A stretch of 64,000 nucleotides of DNA. Origin: Magnetococcales bacterium. Lineage in GTDB: Bacteria; Pseudomonadota; Magnetococcia; Magnetococcales; JADGCH01. A program made the position numbers and the translations under genes. The notes under the pieces were generated by a model that searched no databases, was not told the origin of the DNA, and saw only the letters and a list, made by a program, of their open reading frames with translations. Below, in pieces: positions 34,629 to 42,425 of the stretch (within the stretch, counting starts at the first letter, position 1; each line of letters opens with the position of its first letter). The DNA lies in contig JADGCH010000004.1 of NCBI GenBank assembly GCA_015229115.1, positions 1 to 64,000 of the forward strand, written 5' to 3'.

Positions 34629-36749
34629 CTACTTCTGGTTGCTCTCCTGCCAGCCTGAGACACTGATGATCTTGATGCCCTGATCATCTTCAGCTCCCAG
34701 CGCCTTGATGGCATCCTTGACGGCGCTGTTGTAGGTGATGTTGATGTTCTGGCCAACCGTGACGCTGTTACCACCGAGGATGGCTCCAGTCATGGTCATG
34801 TTATCACCCACTTCGACACTGCTGTATTGGCTGGGGGCCAGCACCACGGCTTTCATCTGGCCACCTTCGCACACCTTCATGCTGTTACCGATCATCAGGT
34901 AGAGATTGCCCACATCGCCAGCAACGTTAATGCGGCTGTTGGCGCCCAGTTCCAGTGTGTTGACGTACAGTTTGACCACACCAGGGGGATTGACCACGAT
35001 GGTGGTGTTGGCACCTAACGAGATCTTGCCGACGTAATAGTCGCCCGGGGCCAGCTTGATGGTCACCGAACCATTGGAGGTGCAGACATCGTCGGTGCCG
35101 TGGCCACAATGACGCCAGACCTGCTTGCTACCCTGGTGCAGACGGCAGCCCCAGCCATCGTGGCGCCACATGAAGCCGCGCTTCTGGATCGCTGTCTCAT
35201 TGCTGTTGAGCCACCAGTTGATACCGGCTGTGCCACCCTTGCCACCGGAGCAACCTTTGTTGCTCGACCAGCCATACGACTCGCCACGGCCTCCCGAGCG
35301 GCCCTTGCCACCCGACCACTTCTTGCCCTCGTTGCTGCCCTTGTTGCCCGACCAGCCCTTGCCACCAAACCAGCCCTTGTGACCGGAATGACCACTGGAT
35401 ACGTGCCCGCCGCCACCTGATCCGTTGGAGCCGTCGGTGACACAGGCACCCTGTTCGATCAGGTTGATGCGAAAGTTAGCTTTCTGACCAATGACACCAT
35501 CGTTCAAGATCAGTGTACTGTTGTCATCCAGGGTGAAGGTGTCGTACTCGGTGCCGCTCTTGAAAGTCTTGGTGGCGCCACTGGTGACGGTATTATCGCC
35601 CGCATCGCCACTGCTGACCTGGAAGGTATCGAGCAGGGCCAGTGTGACATCGCTGGTTTGCAACTGACTGGCACCGGTGACAAAATTACAGCTGGCAATG
35701 GTGCTGCTGTGGGTGGTGCAGGTATCACCGGTACCACTGCCACCACCGTCGCTGATGCCACAGGCTCCCAACTTGTCGCCGTGGCCGAGGTGGGCAGCCG
35801 CGCTCTCTTCGCCAACAGCGTCGTCATCAATGGTAAGCTGTTGCTCAGCCGGTGTGCCCGGTTTATGGCAGACGATCACCGCCGTATGACCAGTACCCGG
35901 ATCGGTCGTTCCGCCACCACCGGAGCCACTGTCGCTACCGGAACCGGTATCGCCGCCGCTACTGCCCCCTGTATCGCTACCATCCCCACTGCTACCAGTC
36001 GTTGTTGACTCAGGGCAGGCACCCATGCTGTCACCATGGCCCAGATGGGTCGATATATCGTTGCTGTTGGTCAGGTCCATCTCTTGCTGTAGCGATGTTC
36101 CTGGCTTGTGGCACAGGGTGACGGTGGCATAGGTGGCCGCTGTGGCCTCACCGCTGATGCTATCGAGCAGGATGGCGACCCACTGCCAGAGGCCCTGTTG
36201 CCAGGAGGCACTGGGCTTGACGCAGTTGCTGTCGATAGCCTTGTCGTTGACCTTGCCGCCGGTGCCGATCGACAGCTTGCCCGGTTTGCTGAGGATGGGC
36301 CCATCAACCGGATATTTGGTGCAGTCGATGTTCAGCTGGGTGGTGCGGCGGCCATTTTCGGCCTGGGACAGGGCGTTATAGGCCACGCACTTGTTGTCGA
36401 CCTGGGTAACACAACTAAAGGTGGTGGTAAATTTCTGGCCGTTGAGCGTCTGGGTCAGCACGATATCGCTGCCAACCTGAGTACCGCCCAGCTTGGTTGG
36501 ATCGCAGTTGTTGGCCTTGAGCTGGCTCAGTACCGACTGGGCGCCCGACTGGGCGGCATTGTAGGCGATGGTGCCCTCATCATGCTGCGCCTTGTTGCTG
36601 ACGCCGCTGATATACCCTTTGGTCACCACCACCCCGACAACGGCGATAACAGCCATCACAATGACGGCTACCATGGTCAGTGACCCGCTTTGATGTTGGA
36701 AATGAGGGTTGTTACCGATCCGTTGTGTGCGTGTCAAGGGCCTGTTCAT
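34629..36749 (-). CDS. MshP/MshQ-like pilin-tip protein with glycine/lysine-rich insert
   Basis: 706 residues. The N-terminus QSGSLTMVAVIVMAVIAVVG and following AQSGAQSVLSQL resemble MshP/PilX-type minor pilins. Next come two copies of a CHKPGT...HLGHGD...GAC module joined by a Gly/Ser/Asp linker. An insert of about 60 residues follows, rich in Gly, Lys, Ser and Trp (SGHKGWFGGKGWSGNKG). The C-terminal part resembles a beta-helix (MTMTGAILGGNSVTVGQNIN). GGTGGAG before ATG 36749 supports this start over one at 36806. Position last in an MSHA-ordered cluster suggests an MshP-MshQ fusion acting as a pilus-associated adhesin. Confidence 0.72.
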   Translation of the reverse strand: MNRPLTRTQRIGNNPHFQHQSGSLTMVAVIVMAVIAVVGVVVTKGYISGVSNKAQHDEGTIAYNAAQSGAQSVLSQLKANNCDPTKLGGTQVGSDIVLTQTLNGQKFTTTFSCVTQVDNKCVAYNALSQAENGRRTTQLNIDCTKYPVDGPILSKPGKLSIGTGGKVNDKAIDSNCVKPSASWQQGLWQWVAILLDSISGEATAATYATVTLCHKPGTSLQQEMDLTNSNDISTHLGHGDSMGACPESTTTGSSGDGSDTGGSSGGDTGSGSDSGSGGGGTTDPGTGHTAVIVCHKPGTPAEQQLTIDDDAVGEESAAAHLGHGDKLGACGISDGGGSGTGDTCTTHSSTIASCNFVTGASQLQTSDVTLALLDTFQVSSGDAGDNTVTSGATKTFKSGTEYDTFTLDDNSTLILNDGVIGQKANFRINLIEQGACVTDGSNGSGGGGHVSSGHSGHKGWFGGKGWSGNKGSNEGKKWSGGKGRSGGRGESYGWSSNKGCSGGKGGTAGINWWLNSNETAIQKRGFMWRHDGWGCRLHQGSKQVWRHCGHGTDDVCTSNGSVTIKLAPGDYYVGKISLGANTTIVVNPPGVVKLYVNTLELGANSRINVAGDVGNLYLMIGNSMKVCEGGQMKAVVLAPSQYSSVEVGDNMTMTGAILGGNSVTVGQNINITYNSAVKDAIKALGAEDDQGIKIISVSGWQESNQK

Positions 36750-36858
36750 GCTGTTCTCCACCAAAACCATGTCGTAGAATGAGTCGTCCGATAGCCTTTC
36801 GGCCATTCTAACAAAAATTTACCAAAAATACGAAAAAAAATCATGGTATACAAATAGG

Positions 36859-37371
36859 TTACCATAAGGGTTGCACCAGTACCGCGCTACGCAACGGCAG
36901 AATGGCTGCCGAGCCACCAGAAGAGATGGTCAGTGCCTTTCTGACCCTGAAATTAATGGTCACCAGCTGGCGCGTGGTATCGATGGTAAAGGCCAGACTG
37001 CCTGCTTCCAGGTTGTCCATCAGGGGGGCATCGTTCATGTAGATCGATGTGCCAATGCCCGTCACCGTCTGCTCGGTGAAGCTGTAGGCCACGCCTGTGG
37101 TGGCATGGGTCAGGGCGATGCTGTTGCTGGTGCCACTGCTGCAACCGGCTGGACAGACCGACAGCCAGCTGGCATCGCGCAGCTCACGCCACATGCGCTC
37201 CATCGCCATCTCGGCCTGGGCTGGCAACGGGGCTAGATCGCTGGTGGTGAAGTAGGAACGAAATCCGGTCGCCAGGATCTGCCCGCCCAAGGCAAACAGG
37301 ATCACCATGACAATCATGGTGATGATCATTTCCAGCAGAGTAAAACCGGTGTCAGAGCGTGGAGCGTTCAT
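36859..37371 (-). CDS. mshO: MshO-like type IV prepilin
   Basis: 170 residues with a short charged leader and class III prepilin cleavage region TGFTLLEMIITMIVMVILFA, the mature protein beginning FTLLE. A soluble C-terminal domain follows with a cysteine pair (SVCPAGC). The ATG at 37371 overlaps the upstream stop (ATGA); the alternative TTG nine bases earlier is less likely. Gene order mshD-mshO and the EMAMERMWRELRDA segment favour an MshO/PilW-like minor pilin, processed by prepilin peptidase and inserted in the inner membrane before assembly. Confidence 0.82.
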   Translation of the reverse strand: MNAPRSDTGFTLLEMIITMIVMVILFALGGQILATGFRSYFTTSDLAPLPAQAEMAMERMWRELRDASWLSVCPAGCSSGTSNSIALTHATTGVAYSFTEQTVTGIGTSIYMNDAPLMDNLEAGSLAFTIDTTRQLVTINFRVRKALTISSGGSAAILPLRSAVLVQPLW

Positions 37372-37883
37372 TTCTGGCAACTCTTCAGGCTACCGGTGAT
37401 GGGCAGGTGGTCGGCACAGATCTGCTGCGCTGGCAGAAGGTAGATGACTGCACCGCTGCTGTTAGCCACGCTGATGACGATATTGACACAGTAACTATCG
37501 GTCGGGTCATCGGTTATGGTCATGCTGCGCTGGAATCCGGTCAGGTCAGTGGCGGCAGACAGCAGCTTGAGATTGGCAAAGGTGGTGTGCTTGATCTGGC
37601 ACTCGCCACGAATCTGCTCAAACAGCTCGGTAGCCAGAAACTTGGCCTGAATCTGCTCACGCGTCTGCTGCTGTCCGATCAGCACCTCGGTGTAGAGCGG
37701 CACAATGGCAGCGATCGAGCTGGCAATGATGACAATGAACACGATCAGCTCAACCAGGGTAAATCCGCCGTCTTCTCCCTCACCCCCAAACGACCTCTTC
37801 ACCCTCTCCCCTTGTGGGAAAGGGCAGGGTGAGGGGTGGTGCAGGGAGCTTATAGGGTGATAAAAAACGCTACTCGTTGTCAT
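37368..37883 (-). CDS. mshD: MshD-like type IV prepilin with unusual repeat-derived leader
   Basis: 171 residues. The prepilin motif GGFTLVELIVFIVIIASSIA begins at about residue 39, so the leader is about 40 residues instead of the usual 5-15. Residues 17-36 of the leader (PSPCPFPQGERVKRSFGGEG) are encoded by a GC-rich palindrome related to intergenic repeats in this window. AGGAG lies 12 bp before ATG 37883, supporting the long leader. A GTG within the palindrome would give a normal leader of about 14 residues. A cysteine-rich C-terminus and gene order support an MshD/PilV-like minor pilin. Confidence 0.82.
   Translation of the reverse strand: MTTSSVFYHPISSLHHPSPCPFPQGERVKRSFGGEGEDGGFTLVELIVFIVIIASSIAAIVPLYTEVLIGQQQTREQIQAKFLATELFEQIRGECQIKHTTFANLKLLSAATDLTGFQRSMTITDDPTDSYCVNIVISVANSSGAVIYLLPAQQICADHLPITGSLKSCQK
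37783..37846. repeat. Dispersed palindrome inside a prepilin leader
   Basis: Arms CACCCTCTCCC (37800-37810) and GGGCAGGGTG (37822-37831) form an imperfect hairpin. The minus-strand translation PSPCPFPQGERV is nearly the same as that of the intergenic copy near 26140 (PSPCPLPQGERV). The element lies wholly within the 5' coding part of the mshD-like gene. Confidence 0.75.
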
Positions 37884-37897
37884 GCTGCCATCCTCTC

Positions 37898-38482
37898 CTA
37901 GCGCACCATACCGGTGAGATGAAACAGCTGCACGGTGCGACTAGCCCCGCTCTTGGTCACCGTGATGATCGGGTCGTCGCTGATCGGTACCTTGGTGACG
38001 CTGTCAATCGGTGTCCCTGTGCCGTCGAAGGCCAGAACCATTGGCGTGCCGGCACTGCTGGGCCAGGTCAGGGTCATGCCCGGTAGGGTGACCGTTTTGG
38101 TCAGGGTCGCGTCCAGGTTGTTGCGCACCACACTGCACGGGGTTTGGTCGCCATCCTGCAACATCCAGGAGGTGGTCAAACCGCTGATATCTTGGCTGGC
38201 ACTGGCCAGTTTCAACAAAATCTGCATGGTGTAACCATTGGTGGCGCTGCGCCATAGCTGACAGGAGGTCTGTTGATGCTGCTGCATGCAGATGGTCTGT
38301 ACCTGGCGCAGATCGGTGGCCAACTGTTCAGCACTGGCGCGCACCTCCATGTCGGAACCGGGCCAGCGGGTCGTAACCGATGCGGACATAATGCCGACAA
38401 TGACCAGCACCATGATCGTCTCTACCAGAGTAAAACCTTGCTGCCAGCGCCCGTTGTTCATGTCCCAGCGCACATTGTCCAT
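37898..38482 (-). CDS. mshC: MshC-like type IV prepilin
   Basis: 194 residues. The leader MDNVRWDMNNGRWQQG is followed by FTLVETIMVLVIVGIMSASV, a class III prepilin signal and N-terminal helix. The body includes two cysteines in the CMQQHQQTSCQLW segment and a beta-rich C-terminus, like MshC/GspH minor pilins. ATG 38482 begins 1 bp after the upstream prepilin stop; longer in-frame starts would overlap that gene. A second ATG at 38461 would give a 9-residue leader and is also possible. Confidence 0.82.
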   Translation of the reverse strand: MDNVRWDMNNGRWQQGFTLVETIMVLVIVGIMSASVTTRWPGSDMEVRASAEQLATDLRQVQTICMQQHQQTSCQLWRSATNGYTMQILLKLASASQDISGLTTSWMLQDGDQTPCSVVRNNLDATLTKTVTLPGMTLTWPSSAGTPMVLAFDGTGTPIDSVTKVPISDDPIITVTKSGASRTVQLFHLTGMVR

Positions 38483-38483
38483 G

Positions 38484-38891
38484 TTAGGGGGTCGCCAATA
38501 GCGTGAAGGAGGCCGCAATCGCTGCCGATCGACGCAGAACGCAACTAGCAATGCCGTTGTTAAACAGACCGCCTTCATCAATGTCATACTTCTCGTTCAG
38601 TGCCACAGCTTCTTCTGGTTCGATCAACTGCCAGACATCCTCGCATCTGGCAACGGTCTTGCAGGAACTACCGGGAACGTTGGCACGACCACTGGCTTTG
38701 CAGATGCCCCAGTTGACCGTTCCGGCACTGGCCAACGAACCGGCAACACCCTTGACCGTTGATCGTTCCGCCTCGTCAACCAGGGTGGTGTATTTGGGTG
38801 TTAGCGTTGCCGATAGAATGCCGAGAATGACGATCACCATCACCAGTTCGATCAGGGTGAAACCAGCGGCCATTGACGGTTGTTGTGCCAT
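38484..38891 (-). CDS. mshA: MshA/MshB-like prepilin (paralogue 3)
   Basis: 135 residues. Leader MAQQPSMAAG, then FTLIELVMVIVILGILSATL, the canonical type IVa prepilin start with Glu5. A C-terminal cysteine pair is present around SSCKTVARC and another Cys near IASCVLRR. It is closely similar to the prepilin at 39455-39856 (both have VDEAERSTVKGVAGSLASAG-type sequence) and less so to the middle copy. Which of the three is the major subunit cannot be told from sequence. Confidence 0.88.
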   Translation of the reverse strand: MAQQPSMAAGFTLIELVMVIVILGILSATLTPKYTTLVDEAERSTVKGVAGSLASAGTVNWGICKASGRANVPGSSCKTVARCEDVWQLIEPEEAVALNEKYDIDEGGLFNNGIASCVLRRSAAIAASFTLLATP

Positions 38892-38920
38892 GACCTATCT
38901 CCCCTATGTGAGCCTTACTT

Positions 38921-39343
38921 TTATGGTGCCTCGGTCCCAATCAACGTAAATGGTGCCGTGATCGTCGAGTCAGCAATCAGTTCCAGCACGCAACTTGTAC
39001 TGCTGCCTTTGGCAATAGACGATGACGACTGGATCCGGTATTTCGATTTCAGGTAAGCCGTTTCCAGCGTATCGACCAAGCGATCAAAGCCGTCGCCGCA
39101 ATTGCGTACCGCCTGACAGCTGCTGTTGGCAGCAACGCAAGCCGAGTAATTGATCGAACTGGCGCTCGACAGAGCCCCAGCTACCGCCTTGATGGCCGAC
39201 TGATCCGCTTCACCAATCAGACTGACAAACTTCGGTGTCGCCAGCGCTGCCAGAACGCCGAGAATGACGATCACCATCACCAGTTCGATCAGGGTGAAAC
39301 CAGATTGCCAAGACTGCCTAATCCGCGATGGTTGCAACAACAC
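38921..39343 (-). CDS. MshA/MshB-like prepilin (paralogue 2)
   Basis: 140 residues. Leader MLLQPSRIRQSWQSG, then FTLIELVMVIVILGVLAALA. Cysteines are in YSACVAANSSCQAVRNCGDG and near the C-terminus (STSCVLELI). It has the same domain plan as its neighbours but is the most diverged of the three. It is probably in the same transcript, 29 bp upstream of the next prepilin. It could be the MshB-type minor subunit. Confidence 0.87.
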   Translation of the reverse strand: MLLQPSRIRQSWQSGFTLIELVMVIVILGVLAALATPKFVSLIGEADQSAIKAVAGALSSASSINYSACVAANSSCQAVRNCGDGFDRLVDTLETAYLKSKYRIQSSSSIAKGSSTSCVLELIADSTITAPFTLIGTEAP

Positions 39344-39394
39344 GCCTAAATCGCCGTACCTCGCTATGCCATGATGCCATGCGCACCCCTCACG

Positions 39395-39427
39395 CTATCC
39401 TCTCCTCACAGGTCGAAGAGAGGATAG
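39395..39427. repeat. Perfect 10-bp hairpin between prepilin genes
   Basis: CTATCCTCTC (39395-39404) pairs with GAGAGGATAG (39418-39427), loop 13 nt, preceded by a GCACCCCTCAC stretch like the other dispersed palindromes. It sits between the first and second prepilin genes and may partly terminate or stabilise the upstream prepilin mRNA, a common way to overproduce a major pilin. Confidence 0.6.
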
Positions 39428-39454
39428 AGGACTGAGCGGGATTCCTGAAAAGGA

Positions 39455-39856
39455 TTACGGTCTGGCTAGGGTAAAGGTCGCTGTCGCGGTACCAGTGGTT
39501 ACCCCAAGGGTACAACTGGCACTGGCACCCGCGGCGATGGCAGCCGAGGTGATGGTGTATTTGAGCTGCAGACTGGTCGACTCAGCCGAATCGATCAAAT
39601 CCCAGGCGCTGGTACAGTTGGTGATGGCCTTACAATCGGTGGCCGTCGGGTTGCTTTTGCAGATAGCCCAGTTGGTGGAACCAGCACTGGCCAGCGAACC
39701 AGCTACGCCTTTGACGGCCGATTTGTCAGCCTCATCGACCAGACTGGTGAATTTGGGGGTAGCAACGGCGGCCAGGATGCCGAGGATGACGATCACCATC
39801 ACCAGCTCGATGAGGGTGAAACCGGCTTCGGATGAGCGTTGGGAGGAAATATTCAT
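39455..39856 (-). CDS. mshA: MshA/MshB-like prepilin (paralogue 1, first in operon)
   Basis: 133 residues. Leader MNISSQRSSEAG followed by FTLIELVMVIVILGILAAVA. Cysteines occur in SNPTATDCKAITNC and near the C-terminus (SASCTLGV). AAGGAG upstream of ATG 39856 decides the start; an in-frame start at 40003 would give an implausible 60-residue leader. As first gene of the cluster and followed by a strong hairpin, it is the best candidate for the major pilin. The prepilin peptidase and assembly ATPase are not in the window. Confidence 0.88.
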   Translation of the reverse strand: MNISSQRSSEAGFTLIELVMVIVILGILAAVATPKFTSLVDEADKSAVKGVAGSLASAGSTNWAICKSNPTATDCKAITNCTSAWDLIDSAESTSLQLKYTITSAAIAAGASASCTLGVTTGTATATFTLARP

Positions 39857-40167
39857 GAGTAGGACTCCTTGGTAGTGTAGAGACGTCTGTGACATGATGG
39901 GCCGCAGCCCACCCCAATCAGGATTGGAGACTGGAACCAGTCGTACCGCAGTACGGGTCTGATCCACCGCTGCAATCGTGACATTCTTTACCTGCATAGC
40001 CAATTACGTACCACAATTGTCGATGGGTTACCATAAAAAAATGAAGGTACCCCACTTTTTCCTTGGATTGATGCTATACAAACCAATTAGAGTAGTTATG
40101 GAATGGTAAAGTTCAGCAAAGATGATAGTGCCGGGATATTACAAACCAGGAGAGGATCAGAACTAAA

Positions 40168-40377
40168 ATGCGCATGTATGACGCTGTCGTTGAGCAATGC
40201 CAAGACACTGGCTATTACGTGGGCTATGTCCCTGGTTTTCCTGGAGCTCATTCTCAAGGCAAGACCCTTGATGAACTCTCAACCAATTTGCAGGAGGTTA
40301 TTGCCATGTTATTGGAAGATGGTGAACCTCATCTAGAAACTGAATTCATCGGCGTGCAACGTATTCGAGTGGCCTAA
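40168..40377 (+). CDS. hicB: HicB-family antitoxin
   Basis: 69 residues with the partial RNase-H-like fold of HicB: GYYVGYVPGFPGAHSQGKTL, then DELSTNLQEVIAMLLEDGEP. The protein is short and lacks a clear DNA-binding domain at the C-terminus, as in other small HicB antitoxins. The hicA toxin gene starts 4 bp downstream. A longer in-frame start is not seen. HicB neutralises the HicA ribonuclease and usually represses the operon. Confidence 0.85.
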   Translation: MRMYDAVVEQCQDTGYYVGYVPGFPGAHSQGKTLDELSTNLQEVIAMLLEDGEPHLETEFIGVQRIRVA

Positions 40378-40381
40378 AAAC

Positions 40382-40630
40382 ATGGGGCGTGTTCCTCCCC
40401 TGGCGGCAAGAGACATGGCCTCATTGCTACGTGCCTGGGGCTTTGAATTGGTTCGGCAGCGTGGTTCTCACCAGCAATGGCGTCATGCGGATGGACGGCA
40501 GACAACCATTCCAGTGCATCCTGGGCAAGATGTCTCGCCCATTTTGGTTCGGCAAATTGCCAGGGATATTGCTCTGGATGTTGCCGTGTTTCTGATAAGA
40601 TTAGCAAAGTCGCATAACAACGGATCATAA
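40382..40630 (+). CDS. hicA: HicA-family mRNA interferase toxin
   Basis: 82 residues. The double-stranded-RNA-binding-like fold of HicA is indicated by MASLLRAWGFELVRQRGSHQ, QWRHADGRQTTIPVHPGQDV and a C-terminal helix. The catalytic-type His lies in the RGSHQQW motif. HicA cleaves mRNA independently of codons and is held in check by HicB. The gene ends 3 bp before rsmI. Confidence 0.88.
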   Translation: MGRVPPLAARDMASLLRAWGFELVRQRGSHQQWRHADGRQTTIPVHPGQDVSPILVRQIARDIALDVAVFLIRLAKSHNNGS

Positions 40631-40633
40631 ACA

Positions 40634-41365
40634 TTGATCGCAGGACGTCTCTACATCATCCCGACACCGATCGGCAACCTGGAAGACATCACCCTGCGGG
40701 CGTTGCGCCTTCTGGCAGAGGTCGACCGCATTCTGGCTGAGGATACCCGGCGTACGGCGCTGTTGTGCCAGCACTATAACATCCGCACCCCCCTGGTCAG
40801 TGTGCGGGCGCATAATCTGTCCCATAAAATACCGGCCCTGATCGCTGGCCTGAACAGCGGCGAGCGTTATGCACTGGTCACCGATGCCGGTATGCCGGGC
40901 ATCAGCGATCCCGGGGTGCCGCTGGTCAAGGCGGCGGCCGAGCAGGGCATCACCATTGAGGTACTGCCCGGGGCATCGGCCGTGGTGACCGCTCTGGCCG
41001 GTTCCGGGCTGGCCGCCGACAGCTTTGTTTTTACCGGATTTCCGCCGCGCAAGGGTGGGCGCAGGCGGCAGTGGTTGCAGCAGATGGTGACGGAATCGCG
41101 CACACTGGTCTTTTATGAGGCTCCACCCCGTTTGGCACAGACCCTGACCGACATGGCCGCTGTGCTGGAACCGGGCCGGCCGGTGGTGGTGGCCCGTGAA
41201 CTGACCAAGCTGCACGAAAGCTGGTATCGCGGTACCATTGCCGAATTGGCCGAGCGCTTTCGCACCATGGAGGGGGTGGTGCGGGGCGAGATTAGCGTGG
41301 TGGTGTCGGGCTGCGCCAAGCCAGCGGTGCAGCCGCATCGCAACCGTTATAAGGACGAGGAATGA
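40634..41365 (+). CDS. rsmI: 16S rRNA 2'-O-ribose methyltransferase RsmI
   Basis: 243 residues of the tetrapyrrole-methylase-fold family that 2'-O-methylates C1402 of 16S rRNA. Signatures: LYIIPTPIGNLEDITLRAL at the N-terminus, ILAEDTRRTALLCQHYNI, VTDAGMPGISDPG and FYEAPPRLAQTL. The start appears to be TTG at 40634, 3 bp after hicA. The protein is about 40 residues shorter than E. coli RsmI, missing the usual C-terminal helical domain. Its stop overlaps the yraN-like start (ATGA), the normal rsmI-yraN pairing. Confidence 0.92.
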   Translation: MIAGRLYIIPTPIGNLEDITLRALRLLAEVDRILAEDTRRTALLCQHYNIRTPLVSVRAHNLSHKIPALIAGLNSGERYALVTDAGMPGISDPGVPLVKAAAEQGITIEVLPGASAVVTALAGSGLAADSFVFTGFPPRKGGRRRQWLQQMVTESRTLVFYEAPPRLAQTLTDMAAVLEPGRPVVVARELTKLHESWYRGTIAELAERFRTMEGVVRGEISVVVSGCAKPAVQPHRNRYKDEE

Positions 41366-41742
41366 CAGAACCTGACCCACGACGAGCGCTCGGCGCGGCC
41401 GCTGAACAGCAGGCCGTGCGCTACCTGGAACAGCTGGGCTGGTTGATTTTGGCCTGCAATGTGCGCAGTCGTCTGGGTGAACTGGACATCATCGCTCGTG
41501 ACCGGCAGACGCTGGTGTTTTGTGAGGTACGGGCGCGCCGGGCTGGGGCTATGGTATCGCCAGCCGAATCGGTTGACCGGCGCAAACAGGCCCGTCTGGT
41601 GCGGCTGGCGAGCCAGTTCCTGGCCCGTCAACCACAGTGGGCCGATGCAGAATGCCGTTTTGATGTGTTATCGTTGTGGTATCATGCTGATGAGAGCTGG
41701 CAGATTGAATGGCTGGCCGATGCTTTTCGACCGGGTTGGTGA
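41362..41742 (+). CDS. YraN-family (UPF0102) endonuclease-like protein
   Basis: 126 residues with the restriction-endonuclease-like core of UPF0102: ALGAAAEQQAVRYLEQLGW, RSRLGELDIIARD and VFCEVRARRAG, giving the E-x-D...E-x-(R/K) active-site pattern. Bacterial YraN homologues are usually found next to rsmI, as here; the exact role is not established. The following RelB-like gene starts about 100 bp downstream. Confidence 0.88.
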   Translation: MTEPDPRRALGAAAEQQAVRYLEQLGWLILACNVRSRLGELDIIARDRQTLVFCEVRARRAGAMVSPAESVDRRKQARLVRLASQFLARQPQWADAECRFDVLSLWYHADESWQIEWLADAFRPGW

Positions 41743-41840
41743 AGAAGGTGGTCTCCTTCTAAGGTTTGAAAAATGGCTTTTGTCTCCAGAATGTGCTACA
41801 AGTCGAGGGTGGATCTTCAATCGAAACCGGGAGAACGATC

Positions 41841-42098
41841 ATGTCCAAAGCCGAAATGATTCGGGCGCGCATTGATCCGTCCGTCAAGCATGACGCCGAG
41901 GTGATTCTGCAAGAGCTTGGGCTTTCAGTGACCGAGGCGATCACCCTGTTCTACCGCCAGGTCGTGATGCACCGGGGATTGCCCTTTCAGGCGCGGTTGC
42001 CGAACGAGATCACGCGGAAAGCCATGCAGGATGCTTTGGAAGGAGAAGACATTTCCGAGTGGGTCGATCTGGAGGCTCTTAAAGCCGGACTTCGATAG
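41841..42098 (+). CDS. RelB/DinJ-family antitoxin
   Basis: 85 residues. The ribbon-helix-helix N-terminus AEMIRARIDPSVKHDAEVIL, followed by ELGLSVTEAITLFYRQVVMH, matches RelB/DinJ antitoxins, which bind their own promoter. ATG 41841 with GGGAGAACG upstream is preferred over an in-frame start at 41766. The stop codon directly abuts the ATG of the YafQ-like toxin gene. Confidence 0.9.
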   Translation: MSKAEMIRARIDPSVKHDAEVILQELGLSVTEAITLFYRQVVMHRGLPFQARLPNEITRKAMQDALEGEDISEWVDLEALKAGLR

Positions 42099-42371
42099 AT
42101 GTCTGCCGCTCTCAAGACGACCCGGCAATTCGAGAAGGATCTGCGTAAAGCCAGAGATCGTGGCAAAGATGTCGATACCTTGTGGGCGGTCGTGAAGCCC
42201 ATTCAGGACCATGAGCTTCTTCCTGCCCGTTACCGTCCGCACAAACTTTCTGGCGGCTGGAAGGGCTTTTGGGAGTGTCACCTCGAACCGGATTGGCTGC
42301 TGATCTGGTTGGATGAAGAGCACACCATCGTGCTTGTCCGCACCGGCACTCACGCAGACTTGTTTTCTTGA
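42099..42371 (+). CDS. YafQ/RelE-family toxin
   Basis: 90 residues of the RelE superfamily, closest by eye to YafQ: TRQFEKDLRKARDRGKDVD, LLPARYRPHKLSGGWKGFWE and CHLEPDWLLIW with the catalytic-type His. YafQ is a ribosome-dependent mRNA endonuclease. The gene begins immediately after its antitoxin with no gap and ends 54 bp before the BON lipoprotein gene. Confidence 0.9.
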   Translation: MSAALKTTRQFEKDLRKARDRGKDVDTLWAVVKPIQDHELLPARYRPHKLSGGWKGFWECHLEPDWLLIWLDEEHTIVLVRTGTHADLFS

Positions 42372-42425
42372 ACCGCCGCATACTTCTGGTTCTGCGGCGA
42401 GGATTAAAAAGGAGAAAGATTGAAC

